The position numbers were made by a program, and so were the translations under genes. Shown here in pieces: positions 8,676 to 18,113 of a stretch of DNA of 64,000 nt. Position 1 is the stretch's first letter; each line of letters starts with the position of its first letter. Source of the stretch: Halogeometricum limi (GTDB lineage Archaea; Halobacteriota; Halobacteria; Halobacteriales; Haloferacaceae); the NCBI RefSeq assembly GCF_900115785.1, contig NZ_FOYS01000001.1, forward strand, positions 424,769 to 488,768, written 5' to 3'. The notes beneath the pieces are model-generated. The model saw only the letters and a program-made list of their open reading frames with translations. It made no database searches and was not told the origin of the DNA.

Positions 8676-8980
8676 CCGAGTCCGACGGGGACTCGTCTCT
8701 CCTCTCTTTCGCTGCGCCGTGAGCGACCGCGACGGACCGTTCGCGGAGACGACTTCTCCCGTGCGAGAACGTTCGTTCACGACGAGAGCACCGACCGCAT
8801 CTCGATTTGTTTATGACCCTCTAACTCGAACCCGTTCGGCCAGTCGGTTCTGTGTGAATCCACCGGAATCGGGGGTCCTTCTCACCGTTTTCCGACTCGG
8901 TTTGGGAAGCTTTATGAGATGCCCCCGGTGACATATGCCTGTTCGGAGACGCAATCCGGTAAAAAGGAGATTCATACAAA
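8676..8980 (+). promoter_or_regulatory. Intergenic promoter region ahead of atpK
   Basis: These 305 bases lie between atpI and atpK. Two TATA-like boxes are visible: tgtttatga (about 8809-8817) and ctttatga (8910-8917). A purine-rich SD, aaaaaggaga (8961-8970), precedes the atpK ATG by about 11 bases. A 70-codon open frame at 8719 shows no protein-like features. The region probably gives atpK extra, leadered transcripts, which fits the multi-copy c-ring. Confidence 0.5.
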
Positions 8981-9214
8981 ATGCTCGAAAACATCGCACT
9001 TCAGTCGTCTGGCCCGGCTATCAGTCCTTCCGCCGCCGCTGCTCTCGCAGTCGGCCTCGCCGCCTTCGGCGCAGGCTACGCAGAGCGTGGTATCGGTGCC
9101 GCCGCGATGGGCGCCATCGCAGAGGACAACGACCTCTTCGTCAACGGTCTCATCCTGACCGTCCTGCCGGAGACGCTCGTCATCCTCGCGCTGGTCGTCG
9201 TGTTCATCGTCTAA
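8981..9214 (+). CDS. atpK: A-type ATP synthase subunit K (c-ring proteolipid)
   Basis: This is the rotor proteolipid. At 77 residues it has two transmembrane helices (AAAALAVGLAAFGAGYA and LILTVLPETLVILALVVVF). The ion-carrying glutamate is in LPETLVI of helix 2. The glycine/alanine-rich helix 1 and the loop ERGIGAAAMGA are typical of c-subunits. This is the single-hairpin form, not the duplicated 16-kDa form. It has its own upstream region, with TATA and SD signals as described for 8676-8980. Confidence 0.95.
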   Translation: MLENIALQSSGPAISPSAAAALAVGLAAFGAGYAERGIGAAAMGAIAEDNDLFVNGLILTVLPETLVILALVVVFIV

Positions 9215-9237
9215 AGCACCCTCTCCCTTTCCATCAA

Positions 9238-9816
9238 ATGAGTTTGGATAACGTCGTCGAAGACATCCGAGACGAAGCCCGCGCGCGTGCGGAGGAAATT
9301 CGAGAGGACGGAGAGCAACGCGCCGACGAGATTATCGAGGAGGCGGAGGCTGACGCCGAAGAACTCCTCGAAGCGCGTGAGACCGACGTCGAACGTCAGG
9401 TCGAACAAGAGCGCGAGCAAGCCCTGTCCAGCGCGAAACTCGAGGCCAAGCAGAAGCGCCTCGAAGCGCGTCGCGACGTTCTCCAAGACGTCCGCGGGCA
9501 GGTCGAGGACGAACTCGCCTCTCTCTCCGGTGACCGCCGCGAAACGCTCACCCGTTCGCTACTAGACGACGCGGCCGACGAGTTCGACGGCGGCGACGTC
9601 GTCGTCCACGGCCGCGCCGCCGACAAAGCGCTCATCGAGGACATCCTCGAAGACTACGACGGCTACGCCTTCGGAGACAGTTACGACTGTCTCGGTGGCG
9701 TCGTCGTCGAGAGCACACAGTCGCGCGTTCGGGTCAACAACACGTTCGACTCCGTTCTTGAGGGCGTCTGGGAGGACAACCTCAAGGAAGTGAGTTCACG
9801 ACTGTTCGACCAATGA
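9238..9816 (+). CDS. atpE: A-type ATP synthase subunit E
   Basis: This is the second peripheral-stalk subunit and partner of AtpH. It has 192 residues. The first 100 form a charged coiled coil (DEARARAEEIREDGEQRADEI) and the C-terminal globular domain holds the A1 top (DYDGYAFGDSYDCLGGVVVES). The start at 9238 (MSLDNVVEDI) fits the family length; the frame is open much further upstream through atpK but without homology. It overlaps atpC by four bases (ATGA). Confidence 0.93.
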   Translation: MSLDNVVEDIRDEARARAEEIREDGEQRADEIIEEAEADAEELLEARETDVERQVEQEREQALSSAKLEAKQKRLEARRDVLQDVRGQVEDELASLSGDRRETLTRSLLDDAADEFDGGDVVVHGRAADKALIEDILEDYDGYAFGDSYDCLGGVVVESTQSRVRVNNTFDSVLEGVWEDNLKEVSSRLFDQ

Positions 9817-10859
9817 GTACTGCCGGCGGTTCCAACCCCGAGTACGTAAATGCCCGCGTCAGAGCGCGCAGTGCCGCTCTGTTCGACGAGGAGGAGTACC
9901 GCAAACTGGTCCGGATGGGGCCGGCCGAGATCGCCCGTTTTATGGAGGAGTCGGAGTACGAAGAGGAGATCAACGCACTCGGGTCGCGGTTCTCGGGTGT
10001 CGACCTCATCGAGTTCGCGCTGAACCGTAACCTCGCGAAGCAGTTCAACGACATCCTCAAGTGGGCGGACGGCCGCCTGTACGACCTCATCGCCCGGTAC
10101 CTGCGCAAGTTCGACGCGTGGAACGTCAAGACCATCGTCCGCGGCATCTACTCGGAGGCCGACAAAGAGTCGGTCGACGCGGACCTGATCCGAGCCGGCG
10201 AGTTCGACGACCGGTTCCTCGACCGGTTGCTCGACGCGACGACCATCGAAGAGGTCGTCGAACGCCTCGACGGTACGATGTTCGACGCCGGTCTCGAACA
10301 GGCGTACGAGGACTACGAGGACAGCGGCGTCCTCGTCCCCATCGAGAACGCACTCGACCGCGCGTACTACGAGAACCTCCTCGACGGCCTCGTCGTCGAC
10401 GAGGCGACAGAGCAGTACCGCGAGTACCTCGAAGCGGAGATCGACTTCCGGAACGCCCGGAACGCGCTCCGCCTCGCGCGAAGCGGTGCGGACATCGACC
10501 CCGCAGACTACTACATCGAAGGCGGGTCACTGTTCTCCGCGACGGAACTCGTGACGCTGGCGCAGAACCCCGACGAACTCGTCGCGAAGATTCGCGACTC
10601 GAAGTACGGCGACGAACTCTCGAACGCGCTGGACGAACTCGAATCGGCGAGTAGCCTCATCGGGTTCGAGCGCGCGCTGGAGTCGGCGCTTCTCGAGTAC
10701 GCGGACGGCCTCGGCTACGTGTTCCCGCTGTCGGTGAGTCCGGTCGTCTCTTACATCCTCGCGAAGGAACAAGAGGTCGACAACATCCGGGCCATCGCAC
10801 GCGGCCGAGAAGCCGGTCTGTCGGAGGACGAGATAGAGCAGGAGCTGGTCATCCAATGA
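9813..10859 (+). CDS. atpC: A-type ATP synthase subunit C
   Basis: This is the V-type d-subunit homologue, the conical adaptor that couples the central stalk (D/F) to the c-ring. It has 348 all-helical residues with the usual family pattern (NPEYVNARVRARSAALFDEEEY near the N-terminus and SPVVSYILAKEQEVDNIRAIARG near the C-terminus). Its start overlaps the atpE stop and its stop overlaps the atpF start, both as ATGA, so translation is coupled. Confidence 0.94.
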   Translation: MSTAGGSNPEYVNARVRARSAALFDEEEYRKLVRMGPAEIARFMEESEYEEEINALGSRFSGVDLIEFALNRNLAKQFNDILKWADGRLYDLIARYLRKFDAWNVKTIVRGIYSEADKESVDADLIRAGEFDDRFLDRLLDATTIEEVVERLDGTMFDAGLEQAYEDYEDSGVLVPIENALDRAYYENLLDGLVVDEATEQYREYLEAEIDFRNARNALRLARSGADIDPADYYIEGGSLFSATELVTLAQNPDELVAKIRDSKYGDELSNALDELESASSLIGFERALESALLEYADGLGYVFPLSVSPVVSYILAKEQEVDNIRAIARGREAGLSEDEIEQELVIQ

Positions 10860-11185
10860 GTCAGGAGATTGCCGTCGTCGGCAGTCCGGACTTCACGACC
10901 GGCTTCCGTCTCGCCGGCGTCCGAAAGTTCGAGAACGTGCCCGACGAAGAGAAAGACGAACAGCTCGACGAAGCCGTCAGCCGGACGCTGGAGGACGACG
11001 ACGTCGGCATCATCGTGATGTACGACGGCGACCTCGACCTCCTCTCCCGGCAGGTCCGCCAGTCCGTCGAGACCAGCATCGAACCCACGCTGGTCACCCT
11101 CGGCGGCGGTGCGGGCGCAGGCGGCCTCCGAGACCAGATCAAACGAGCCATCGGTATCGACCTGATGGACGAGGACGAAGACTAA
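10856..11185 (+). CDS. atpF: A-type ATP synthase subunit F
   Basis: This is the small central-stalk subunit that sits beside AtpD. It has 109 residues with the Rossmann-like N-terminal half ([18 protein letters not shown]) and a C-terminal helix that can change position during regulation. The family motif [16 protein letters not shown] is present. It is separated from atpA by a single base. Confidence 0.94.
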   Translation: MSQEIAVVGSPDFTTGFRLAGVRKFENVPDEEKDEQLDEAVSRTLEDDDVGIIVMYDGDLDLLSRQVRQSVETSIEPTLVTLGGGAGAGGLRDQIKRAIGIDLMDEDED

Positions 11186-11186
11186 C

Positions 11187-12944
11187 ATGAGTCAGACACA
11201 AGAGTCCGTTCGCGAGGACGGCATCATCGCAAGCGTGAGTGGTCCTGTCGTGACCGCCCGTGACCTCGACGCCCGTATGAACGACGTCGTCTACGTGGGC
11301 GACGAAGGGCTGATGGGCGAAGTCATCGAGATTGAGGGCGACATCACGACGATTCAGGTGTACGAGGAGACCTCCGGCGTCGGTCCCGGCGAACCCGTCG
11401 AGAACACGGGCGACCCGCTGACCGTCGACCTGGGTCCCGGCCTGCTCGACACCATCTACGACGGTGTCCAGCGACCCCTCGACGTGCTTGAGACCAAGAT
11501 GGGTAGCCCCTACCTCGACCGCGGTGTGGACGCACCCGGTATCGAGTTAGAGAAAGAGTGGGAGTTCGACCCCACCGTCGAAGTCGGAGACGTCGTCGAA
11601 CCCGGCGACGTCGTCGGCGTCGTCGAAGAGACGGTCACCATCGACCTCAAGGTCATGGTGCCGCCGGACTTCGAGGGCGGAGAAGTCGACAGCGTCGAAT
11701 CCGGTTCGTTCACCGTGACCGAACCCGTCGTGACGCTCGACAACGGCGAAGAGATCACGATGCGGCAGGAGTGGCCGGTCCGCGAGGCCCGACCCTCCGC
11801 GACGAAGAAGACGCCCCGGAAACCCCTCGTCTCCGGTCAGCGCATCCTCGACGGTCTGTTCCCCATCGCGAAGGGTGGGACGGCCGCGATTCCCGGTCCG
11901 TTCGGGTCGGGGAAGACCGTCACCCAGCACAGCCTCGCCAAGTTCGCCGACGCGGACATCATCGTCTACGTCGGCTGTGGTGAGCGTGGCAACGAGATGA
12001 CGGAGGTCATCGACGACTTCCCGGAACTCGAAGACCCGTCGACGGGTAACCCGCTCATGGCGCGGACGTCGCTCATCGCGAACACGTCCAACATGCCCGT
12101 GGCGGCCCGCGAATCCTGCGTGTACACGGGTATCACCATCGCGGAGTTCTACCGCGACATGGGGTACGACGTGGCACTCATGGCCGACTCCACCTCCCGG
12201 TGGGCGGAGGCCATGCGCGAGATTTCCTCGCGTCTCGAAGAGATGCCCGGAGAGGAGGGCTACCCCGCCTACCTCTCCGCGCGTCTCTCCGAGTTCTACG
12301 AGCGCGCCGGTGCGTTCGAGAACATCAACGGGACGGAAGGGTCCATCTCGGCTATCGGCGCGGTGTCGCCGCCCGGCGGCGACTTCTCCGAGCCGGTGAC
12401 GCAGAACACCCTGCGTATCGTCAAGACGTTCTGGGCGCTCGACGCCGACCTCGCAGAGCGTCGTCACTTCCCGGCTATCAACTGGAACGAGTCGTACTCG
12501 CTGTACAAAGAGCAGCTCGACCCGTGGTTCCAGGAGAACGTCGACGACGACTGGCCCGTCGAACGCCAGTGGGCGGTCGACGTCCTCGACGAGGAGGGCG
12601 AACTCCAAGAGATCGTTCAGCTCGTCGGCAAGGACGCGCTCCCCGAGGACCAGCAGCTCACCCTCGAAGTGGCGAGCTACCTCAAGGAGGCGTACCTCCA
12701 GCAGAACGCGTTCAACCCGAACGACATGTACTGTCCGCCGGAGAAGACGTTCGCGATGCTCACCACCATCCACCACTTCAACGACGAAGCGTTCAAGGCG
12801 CTCGAAGCGGGCGTCCCCGTCGAGGAGATTATCTCCATCGACGCCGCACCGCGGCTGAACCGCATCGCCGTGCAGGACGACTGGAAGGAGTTCATCGCGG
12901 AACTGGAAGCAGACATTCAAGAACAGCTCCGGGAGCTGTACTAA
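11187..12944 (+). CDS. atpA: A-type ATP synthase catalytic subunit A
   Basis: This is the catalytic ATPase/ATP-synthesising subunit, 585 residues. The P-loop GPFGSGKT is at 237-244, and the catalytic glutamate lies in GCGERGNEM (E266). The non-homologous region typical of A/V-type A subunits (about 115-200) is present. The length shows there is no intein, although archaeal atpA genes are frequent intein hosts. An [10 protein letters not shown] motif and the [10 protein letters not shown] region also match the family. It is tightly packed between atpF and atpB. Confidence 0.97.
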   Translation: MSQTQESVREDGIIASVSGPVVTARDLDARMNDVVYVGDEGLMGEVIEIEGDITTIQVYEETSGVGPGEPVENTGDPLTVDLGPGLLDTIYDGVQRPLDVLETKMGSPYLDRGVDAPGIELEKEWEFDPTVEVGDVVEPGDVVGVVEETVTIDLKVMVPPDFEGGEVDSVESGSFTVTEPVVTLDNGEEITMRQEWPVREARPSATKKTPRKPLVSGQRILDGLFPIAKGGTAAIPGPFGSGKTVTQHSLAKFADADIIVYVGCGERGNEMTEVIDDFPELEDPSTGNPLMARTSLIANTSNMPVAARESCVYTGITIAEFYRDMGYDVALMADSTSRWAEAMREISSRLEEMPGEEGYPAYLSARLSEFYERAGAFENINGTEGSISAIGAVSPPGGDFSEPVTQNTLRIVKTFWALDADLAERRHFPAINWNESYSLYKEQLDPWFQENVDDDWPVERQWAVDVLDEEGELQEIVQLVGKDALPEDQQLTLEVASYLKEAYLQQNAFNPNDMYCPPEKTFAMLTTIHHFNDEAFKALEAGVPVEEIISIDAAPRLNRIAVQDDWKEFIAELEADIQEQLRELY

Positions 12945-12945
12945 C

Positions 12946-14355
12946 ATGAAAGAGTACCAGACAATCTCCGAGATCAGCGGTCCGCTGGTGTTCGCCGAAG
13001 TCGACGAGCCGATCGGATACGACGAAATCGTCGAAATCGAGACGCCAGAAGGCGAAACCAAGCGCGGACAGGTTCTCGAATCATCGGAAGGCGTCGTCGC
13101 CATCCAAGTGTTCGAGGGAACCACCGGTATCGACAAGAACGCGTCCGTCCGCTTCCTGGGTGAGACGATGAAGATGCCCGTCACCGAGGACCTCCTCGGG
13201 CGGGTCCTCGACGGTTCCGGTCAGCCCATCGACGGCGGCCCGGACATCGTCCCCGACGAGCGCCACGACATCGTCGGGGCGGCCATCAACCCCTACTCGC
13301 GCGAGTACCCCGAGGAGTTCATCCAGACGGGCGTCTCCGCGGTGGACGGCATGAACACGCTCGTCCGCGGGCAGAAGCTCCCCATCTTCTCCGGGTCGGG
13401 ACTGCCGCACAACGACCTCGCGCTTCAGGTCGCCCGTCAGGCGACGGTGCCGGAAGAGGCGGACGACGAGGACGGCGGCTCGGAGTTCGCAGTCATCTTC
13501 GGCGCGATGGGTATCACGGCCGAAGAGGCCAACGAGTTCATGGACGACTTCGAGCGCACGGGCGCGCTCGAACGCTCCGTCGTCTTCATGAACCTCGCGG
13601 ACGACCCCGCAGTCGAGCGGACGGTCACGCCGCGGATGGCGCTCACGACGGCCGAGTATCTCGCGTTCGAGAAGGACTACCACGTGCTCGTCATCCTGAC
13701 GGACATGACCAACTACTGCGAGGCGCTCCGAGAGATCGGTGCCGCGCGTGAGGAGGTTCCGGGCCGACGTGGCTACCCCGGATACATGTACACCGACCTG
13801 GCGCAGTTGTACGAGCGCGCCGGTCGTATCAAGGGTCGTGAAGGCTCTGTCACGCAGATTCCCATCCTCACGATGCCCGGCGACGACGACACGCACCCCA
13901 TCCCGGACCTGACCGGGTACATCACCGAGGGGCAGATTATGATGGACCGCGACCTGAACAGTCAGGGCGTCCAACCCCCGGTCAACGTGCTCCCGTCGCT
14001 CTCGCGCCTGATGGACGACGGTATCGGCGAGGGCCTGACCCGTGAGGACCACGCGGACGTCTCCGACCAGATGTACGCCGCGTACGCGGAGGGTGAGGAC
14101 CTTCGTGACCTCGTGAACATCGTCGGCCGCGAGGCGCTGTCGGACCTCGACAACAAGTACCTCGACTTCGCCGACCGCTTCGAGGACGAGTTCGTCGACC
14201 AGGGCTACGACACCAACCGAACCATCGAAGAGACGCTCGAAATCGGCTGGGACCTGCTCTCGATGCTCCCCAAGGACGAACTCAACCGCGTCGACGAGGA
14301 GCTCATCGAAGCACACTACCGCGAAGAAGAGACCGAAGAAGTCGCCGCCGACTGA
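12946..14355 (+). CDS. atpB: A-type ATP synthase regulatory subunit B
   Basis: This is the non-catalytic nucleotide-binding subunit that alternates with AtpA in the A3B3 head. It has 469 residues. The P-loop position reads [10 protein letters not shown], the degenerate form expected for B subunits. [22 protein letters not shown] and the [13 protein letters not shown] region with the arginine finger are conserved. The C-terminus is acidic. A 221-base gap follows before atpD. Confidence 0.96.
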   Translation: MKEYQTISEISGPLVFAEVDEPIGYDEIVEIETPEGETKRGQVLESSEGVVAIQVFEGTTGIDKNASVRFLGETMKMPVTEDLLGRVLDGSGQPIDGGPDIVPDERHDIVGAAINPYSREYPEEFIQTGVSAVDGMNTLVRGQKLPIFSGSGLPHNDLALQVARQATVPEEADDEDGGSEFAVIFGAMGITAEEANEFMDDFERTGALERSVVFMNLADDPAVERTVTPRMALTTAEYLAFEKDYHVLVILTDMTNYCEALREIGAAREEVPGRRGYPGYMYTDLAQLYERAGRIKGREGSVTQIPILTMPGDDDTHPIPDLTGYITEGQIMMDRDLNSQGVQPPVNVLPSLSRLMDDGIGEGLTREDHADVSDQMYAAYAEGEDLRDLVNIVGREALSDLDNKYLDFADRFEDEFVDQGYDTNRTIEETLEIGWDLLSMLPKDELNRVDEELIEAHYREEETEEVAAD

Positions 14356-14520
14356 AGCGACGCACTCTCACTCCCGTTTCTCTTTCACCGCCCGACGTCA
14401 AAGCGGCGGCGCTGTCGGATACTGTTCGCGTATCACGGCTTGCAGACCCTCTGCTCGACACGCTGACCGCCCCCGTATCCGCACCGCCGTCTCCGCGCTC
14501 GACCGGGAAGGAGGGCTGTG

Positions 14521-14547
14521 GTCACCACGGTGACTGAAAAGGATTAA
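14521..14547 (+). promoter_or_regulatory. Palindrome and TATA-like box before atpD
   Basis: A palindrome, gtcacc-ac-ggtgac (14521-14534), is followed by aaaaggattaac, a TATA-like stretch about 30-35 bases before the atpD ATG. It suggests that atpD can be transcribed separately and possibly bound by a regulator. The rest of the atpB-atpD gap has no other visible signal. Confidence 0.35.
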
Positions 14548-14576
14548 CCCCCTCCACCCACAACGAACCCGCAAGG

Positions 14577-15272
14577 ATGGCCGAAGACGTCAAACCCACT
14601 CGCAAGAACTTGATGGCGATAGAGGACCGCATCGAACTCTCCGAGCGAGGCCACGACACGCTCGAACAGAAGCGTGACGGTCTCATCATGGAGTTCATGG
14701 ACATCCTCGACCAGGCGCAGGACGTCCGCTCGCAACTGAACCAAGACTACGAGACGGCGCAGTCGAAGATCAACATGGCTCGCGCGATGGAGGGCGACGT
14801 GGCGGTTCGCGGTGCCGCCGCGGCCCTCAAAGAGCACCCCGAGATTACGACGCAGTCGAAGAACATCATGGGCGTCGTCGTGCCCCAGATCGAGTCTTCG
14901 CGCGTGAAGAAGTCGCTCGACCAGCGCGGGTACGGTCTGCTCGGCTCCTCCGCTCGCATCGACGAGGCCGCCGACGCCTACGAGGAACTCTTAGAGTCCA
15001 TCATCCTCGCCGCAGAGGTCGAGACGGCGATGAAGAAGATGCTCGAAGAGATAGAGACGACGAAACGCCGCGTCAACGCGCTGGAGTTCAAACTCCTGCC
15101 CGACCTCTACGAGAACAAAGAGTACATCGAGCAGAAACTCGAAGAGCAAGAGCGCGAAGAGATCTTCCGCCTGAAGAAGATCAAGGCGAAGAAGGAAGAA
15201 GAGGAGAAGGCGGCCCGCGAGGAAGAGGGCCCCGAGACGACGCCGCCCGAGACGGTTCCCGCGGACGACTGA
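14577..15272 (+). CDS. atpD: A-type ATP synthase subunit D (central rotor)
   Basis: This is the rotor axle inserted in the A3B3 head. It has 231 residues, mostly two long antiparallel helices. It starts [25 protein letters not shown] (shown here only by its ends: [17 protein letters not shown]), which matches the KPTRxNLxxL family signature. The C-terminal tail is a highly charged Lys/Glu helix ending in an acidic, Pro-rich low-complexity stretch, longer than in non-halophiles. It completes the atp cluster. Confidence 0.94.
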   Translation: MAEDVKPTRKNLMAIEDRIELSERGHDTLEQKRDGLIMEFMDILDQAQDVRSQLNQDYETAQSKINMARAMEGDVAVRGAAAALKEHPEITTQSKNIMGVVVPQIESSRVKKSLDQRGYGLLGSSARIDEAADAYEELLESIILAAEVETAMKKMLEEIETTKRRVNALEFKLLPDLYENKEYIEQKLEEQEREEIFRLKKIKAKKEEEEKAAREEEGPETTPPETVPADD

Positions 15273-15383
15273 CGTCGGACCCGTCGCCCGCCACCGACGT
15301 CGCGGGCGTCTCCTCGCGCACGTCTTCGGCAGCCATTCGTCGCCGAACCCGGTCGTCGCCGCGACGCAGACACATTCTCTCGG

Positions 15384-16196
15384 CTACAGGTAGGAGCCGT
15401 CGTAGTTCTCGTCGGGGGCTCTCGTGTTCCCGCAGTTCGCACACTCCAACCGCTCCATACTGTCTATCGACACGTCGACCGACGCGCAGTTCCCGCAGTA
15501 GTAGCCGTACGCTTCGTTCAGACCGCCGTCGAGGTACGTCGGAACGAACGCGCCTTCCGTCCCCGTCAACGGGTCCGTTCCGAGGTACACCGTCTCGCCG
15601 TCGGCTTCGACGGTGTCCGGGAACGACGACGTGTCGACGTCTGCCGCCGTCTCGCCGTCTCCCTCCTCGGACGCGTCTCGTTCGGAGGTGTCCGCCTCGT
15701 CTTCGTCCGTCGCCGCCGGTTCGGCGTAGACGTACTCGACGACCTCTCGGCCGCCGACCTCGACGGTCCGTTCTCCGACCTGTTCGAGGCCGAACCGCTC
15801 GAAGAACGCTCCGGCGGTGTTGTTGGCCGCCATCGCGACCGCGTGCGGAGTCGTCCCGTCTCGGTCTCTGAGTTCCTCGGTAGCGCGTTCGAACAGGGCC
15901 GTTCCGATGCCCATCCCCCGCCGTTCGGGGTCGACGTGGAGTCGCCGCACTGACTCGCCGTCGACGACGACGACGCCCGCGAGCACGTCGTCTTCGGTCG
16001 TCTCGGCGACGAACGACTCGTAGTCGTCCGCGTCTCGTCGCCGTCGCCGTTCCGCTTCGCCGAACTCGGCGTCGACCATCTGCTCGATGTCGCGCGGGCT
16101 CAGCGCGTACGAGGCGGTCATCGAACTCTCGGCGACGGTTCGGAGTCGCTCCCCGTCGCCGTCTTCCGCCCGGCGGACGGTGAACTGGTCGCTCAC
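15384..16196 (-). CDS. GNAT N-acetyltransferase with C-terminal zinc ribbon (DUF5816-like)
   Basis: This 270-residue protein has two domains. Residues 5-160 form a GNAT fold with the acetyl-CoA loop RRGMGIGTALF and the NNTAGAFFERFGL region. An Asp/Glu-rich linker (about 163-200) leads to a C-terminal domain with YCGNCASVDV and LECANCGNTR, two CxxC knuckles forming a zinc ribbon. The substrate is unknown. The zinc ribbon suggests a nucleic acid or protein target. It is followed four bases away by another zinc-ribbon gene on the same strand upstream, so the two probably form an operon. Confidence 0.85.
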   Translation of the reverse strand: MSDQFTVRRAEDGDGERLRTVAESSMTASYALSPRDIEQMVDAEFGEAERRRRRDADDYESFVAETTEDDVLAGVVVVDGESVRRLHVDPERRGMGIGTALFERATEELRDRDGTTPHAVAMAANNTAGAFFERFGLEQVGERTVEVGGREVVEYVYAEPAATDEDEADTSERDASEEGDGETAADVDTSSFPDTVEADGETVYLGTDPLTGTEGAFVPTYLDGGLNEAYGYYCGNCASVDVSIDSMERLECANCGNTRAPDENYDGSYL

Positions 16197-16199
16197 GGT

Positions 16200-16526
16200 T
16201 CAGTCCTCCCGCTTTCGGTAGACGGCGTCCGACCCACAGTCCGGACACGTCGTCGACAGGCCGTCTTCGAGGTCACCGACGGCTCCGCAGTCGTCGCACC
16301 GCCACTGCAGGTAGCCCTCGCCGAACTCTTGACCCGGAACCTGCTCTCGCTGTTCGCCCTCGCGTTGGCTCCGGTCCACCTCGTCGACGCCGGCGTCGAT
16401 ATCGACCTCGAAGCCGACGTCGGTGAACCCGTCTACGACGCCCAGCGCGGTTCCGTCGCCGTCGTATACGACCGTTCCCGCTTCTATCGGCGTGGTGTCT
16501 ACCGTCGTCTCTGAGTCGTCGCTCAT
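16200..16526 (-). CDS. Small zinc-ribbon protein (haloarchaeal, DUF7130-like)
   Basis: This protein has 108 residues. The N-terminal part (VVYDGDGTALGVVDGFTDVG) looks like a PRC-barrel-type beta domain. The C-terminus has WRCDDCGAVGDL and TTCPDCGSDAVYRK, a CxxC-CxxC zinc ribbon. It is first in a two-gene operon with the GNAT gene, with three bases between them. The function is unknown, and the DUF number is from memory. Confidence 0.75.
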   Translation of the reverse strand: MSDDSETTVDTTPIEAGTVVYDGDGTALGVVDGFTDVGFEVDIDAGVDEVDRSQREGEQREQVPGQEFGEGYLQWRCDDCGAVGDLEDGLSTTCPDCGSDAVYRKRED

Positions 16527-16652
16527 ACCGTGTCGACGTGCGGGCAGCGCACGCTTGAGGCTGGTGGCCCCGGGGTTCGGGTCTCCCCTGAAACTACTCC
16601 GACGGTCCAGTCACCGGTGAAGCTATTCCGGCCCGCCCCGTCTCTCTCGGAC

Positions 16653-17066
16653 GTGAACTGCGAGCACTGCGACGGCGAACTCGTCGTCTTCGCCGTCCCG
16701 GACGACCTGCGCGCCTACGCGCCCGACGACGCCGCGACGGCGTCGCTGTGTGCGACCTGCCTGCGAGTCGACGCGCCGCCCGACGACGGCGGCGCGGACG
16801 GGGGTGACTCCTCGTCGGACGCCGGGTTCGCGGCGGTCAGCGACGCGTTTCCGTCGGGTCGCGGCGGCGTCGCACTCGCTCTCCTCCTCGGTCACCTCGA
16901 CTCGCTGGCGCTGAACCGCGCGGCCGTCGAGACGCTGGCCGAGGAGGCCGAACGCGCCGGCGCGGACCCGTTCTTGACTCTCGACAGACTCGGCGACGAC
17001 GACGGCGTCGTCCCGCACTTCGACTTCGAGCGTCGACGTCGGCAGGCCGAGTCCGTGCTGTTCTGA
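16653..17066 (+). CDS. Small Cys-motif protein of unknown function (DUF6276-like)
   Basis: This is a protein of 137 residues with an N-terminal CEHCDGELVVF and a second pair, CATCLRV, which could bind one zinc. The C-terminal half is helical (GGVALALLLGHLDSLALNR, VETLAEEAERAGADPFLTLD). The GTG at 16653 was chosen because the zinc motif then lies at the very N-terminus and tattcc lies about 28 bases upstream. A GTG at 16618 is the alternative. Assignment to DUF6276 is from memory. Confidence 0.65.
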   Translation: MNCEHCDGELVVFAVPDDLRAYAPDDAATASLCATCLRVDAPPDDGGADGGDSSSDAGFAAVSDAFPSGRGGVALALLLGHLDSLALNRAAVETLAEEAERAGADPFLTLDRLGDDDGVVPHFDFERRRRQAESVLF

Positions 17067-17126
17067 CGACGACTACGCGGATTCGGACCCCCCGAGATGG
17101 GCGGTTACGCGTCGTCTCCGTCGCGG

Positions 17127-17954
17127 TTACGCGTCGTTCCCGTCGCGCTGTCTCTCCTCGGGTTCGTCGCCGTCGCCCGACTCCGCGCCGAACTCGACCG
17201 GGTCGGCCCACCGTTGGTTCGGGTGGACGGGTTCGACGGCGTGGGCAATCTCGTCGTCGTCGTACTCCACGTCCGAGAGCGCCATGTTGAGCCGTTGCCA
17301 CCGCGCGCTCTGTTCGTCCTCTCCCTCGGGGCCGACCCGCGCGCCGAACCGCTTGAAGAAGCCGTCGCCGCGGCCGAGACGCGACCCTTCGGCGGTGTGT
17401 TTGTCGAACGCGACGTCGTACGTTCCGCCCGTCTCGAAGTCGCCGACGGGGAAGTCCACCGCCGGGTCGTCGTCGGTGTCTCTCACGTCGGCGCGGGCCC
17501 TCGCCGCGTTGCGGAAAAACTCGTCGGCGTTCGACGCCTCTCGGGACGACTGCGCGCGTGCGCACGCGAGGGCGGCGTGAATGGCGCAGAGTCGTCCCTT
17601 CCACGACTTCGGGTCCCATCGCTCGTTCGCCAACGTCTCGTAGCGTTCGACGAGCAACGCCACGTCCTGTCCCGCGCGGAGGTCCTCCACCACGTAGAGG
17701 TGGAGTCGGTCCCAGAGGTTCCATGCGTACCCCGAGCGCGCGAGTTCCCACGCGGCCCACGCGGCGACTTCCTCGTCGGAGCGTCGGACGGCCTTCTGGA
17801 GGAGGCTCGACACGTCGTAGCGGTTGTACCCGCCGTCGGTCTCCCCGTCGCCCTTGGGTTCTCCCCAGTCGGTCGTTCCCTCTCTGGCTTCCGGCGGCGT
17901 CTCGGTGTCGAGGCTCCCGTCGGACCCGAACGTCGCCTGTCGGTCGTCGCCCAT
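17127..17954 (-). CDS. Stand-alone RarA/MgsA collar-like protein
   Basis: This acidic 275-residue protein has no P-loop. Residues about 40-150 (YDVSSLLQKAVRRSDEEVAA, ELARSGYAWNLWDRL, VVEDL) resemble the helical C-terminal collar of the RarA/MgsA clamp-loader ATPases, where YDLxSAxxKSxRGSD and IASEDIG are typical. The AAA+ motor is absent. The rest, including TGGTYDVAFDKHTAEGSRLGRG, matches the terminal segment of that fold. It may bind single-stranded DNA-related partners or SSB as RarA does, but that is inference. It is a single gene convergent with the one at 16653. Confidence 0.6.
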   Translation of the reverse strand: MGDDRQATFGSDGSLDTETPPEAREGTTDWGEPKGDGETDGGYNRYDVSSLLQKAVRRSDEEVAAWAAWELARSGYAWNLWDRLHLYVVEDLRAGQDVALLVERYETLANERWDPKSWKGRLCAIHAALACARAQSSREASNADEFFRNAARARADVRDTDDDPAVDFPVGDFETGGTYDVAFDKHTAEGSRLGRGDGFFKRFGARVGPEGEDEQSARWQRLNMALSDVEYDDDEIAHAVEPVHPNQRWADPVEFGAESGDGDEPEERQRDGNDA

Positions 17955-18075
17955 GCTCGCGGGTGACGGCGGCGTGAGTGAAGTGTGGTCCGGTCCCCGG
18001 CGAACGAGGGTCGAGACCCACGGAACCTGTGGTCAGAACACGATTCAGTGTTCAAAAAATGATAGTCAACTCAGA

Positions 18076-18088
18076 ACAAATTACTTCT
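18076..18088 (+). promoter_or_regulatory. TATA-like box of the receiver-kinase gene
   Basis: An A/T-rich acaaattactt lies about 28-36 bases before the ATG at 18114, in an unusually AT-rich 60-base stretch. It fits a leaderless or short-leader promoter. Confidence 0.5.
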
Positions 18089-18113
18089 ACGAGTGGGTAG
18101 TAGCGGTAACTAA

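Noticed and set aside
8719-8931. 70-codon ORF between atpI and atpK
   Set aside because: No recognised motif, GTG start, overlaps two TATA-like boxes of the atpK leader region.
11187-12944. Intein in atpA
   Set aside because: Length (585) and uninterrupted motifs exclude an insertion; rpoA', rpoB' and fusA were also of normal length.
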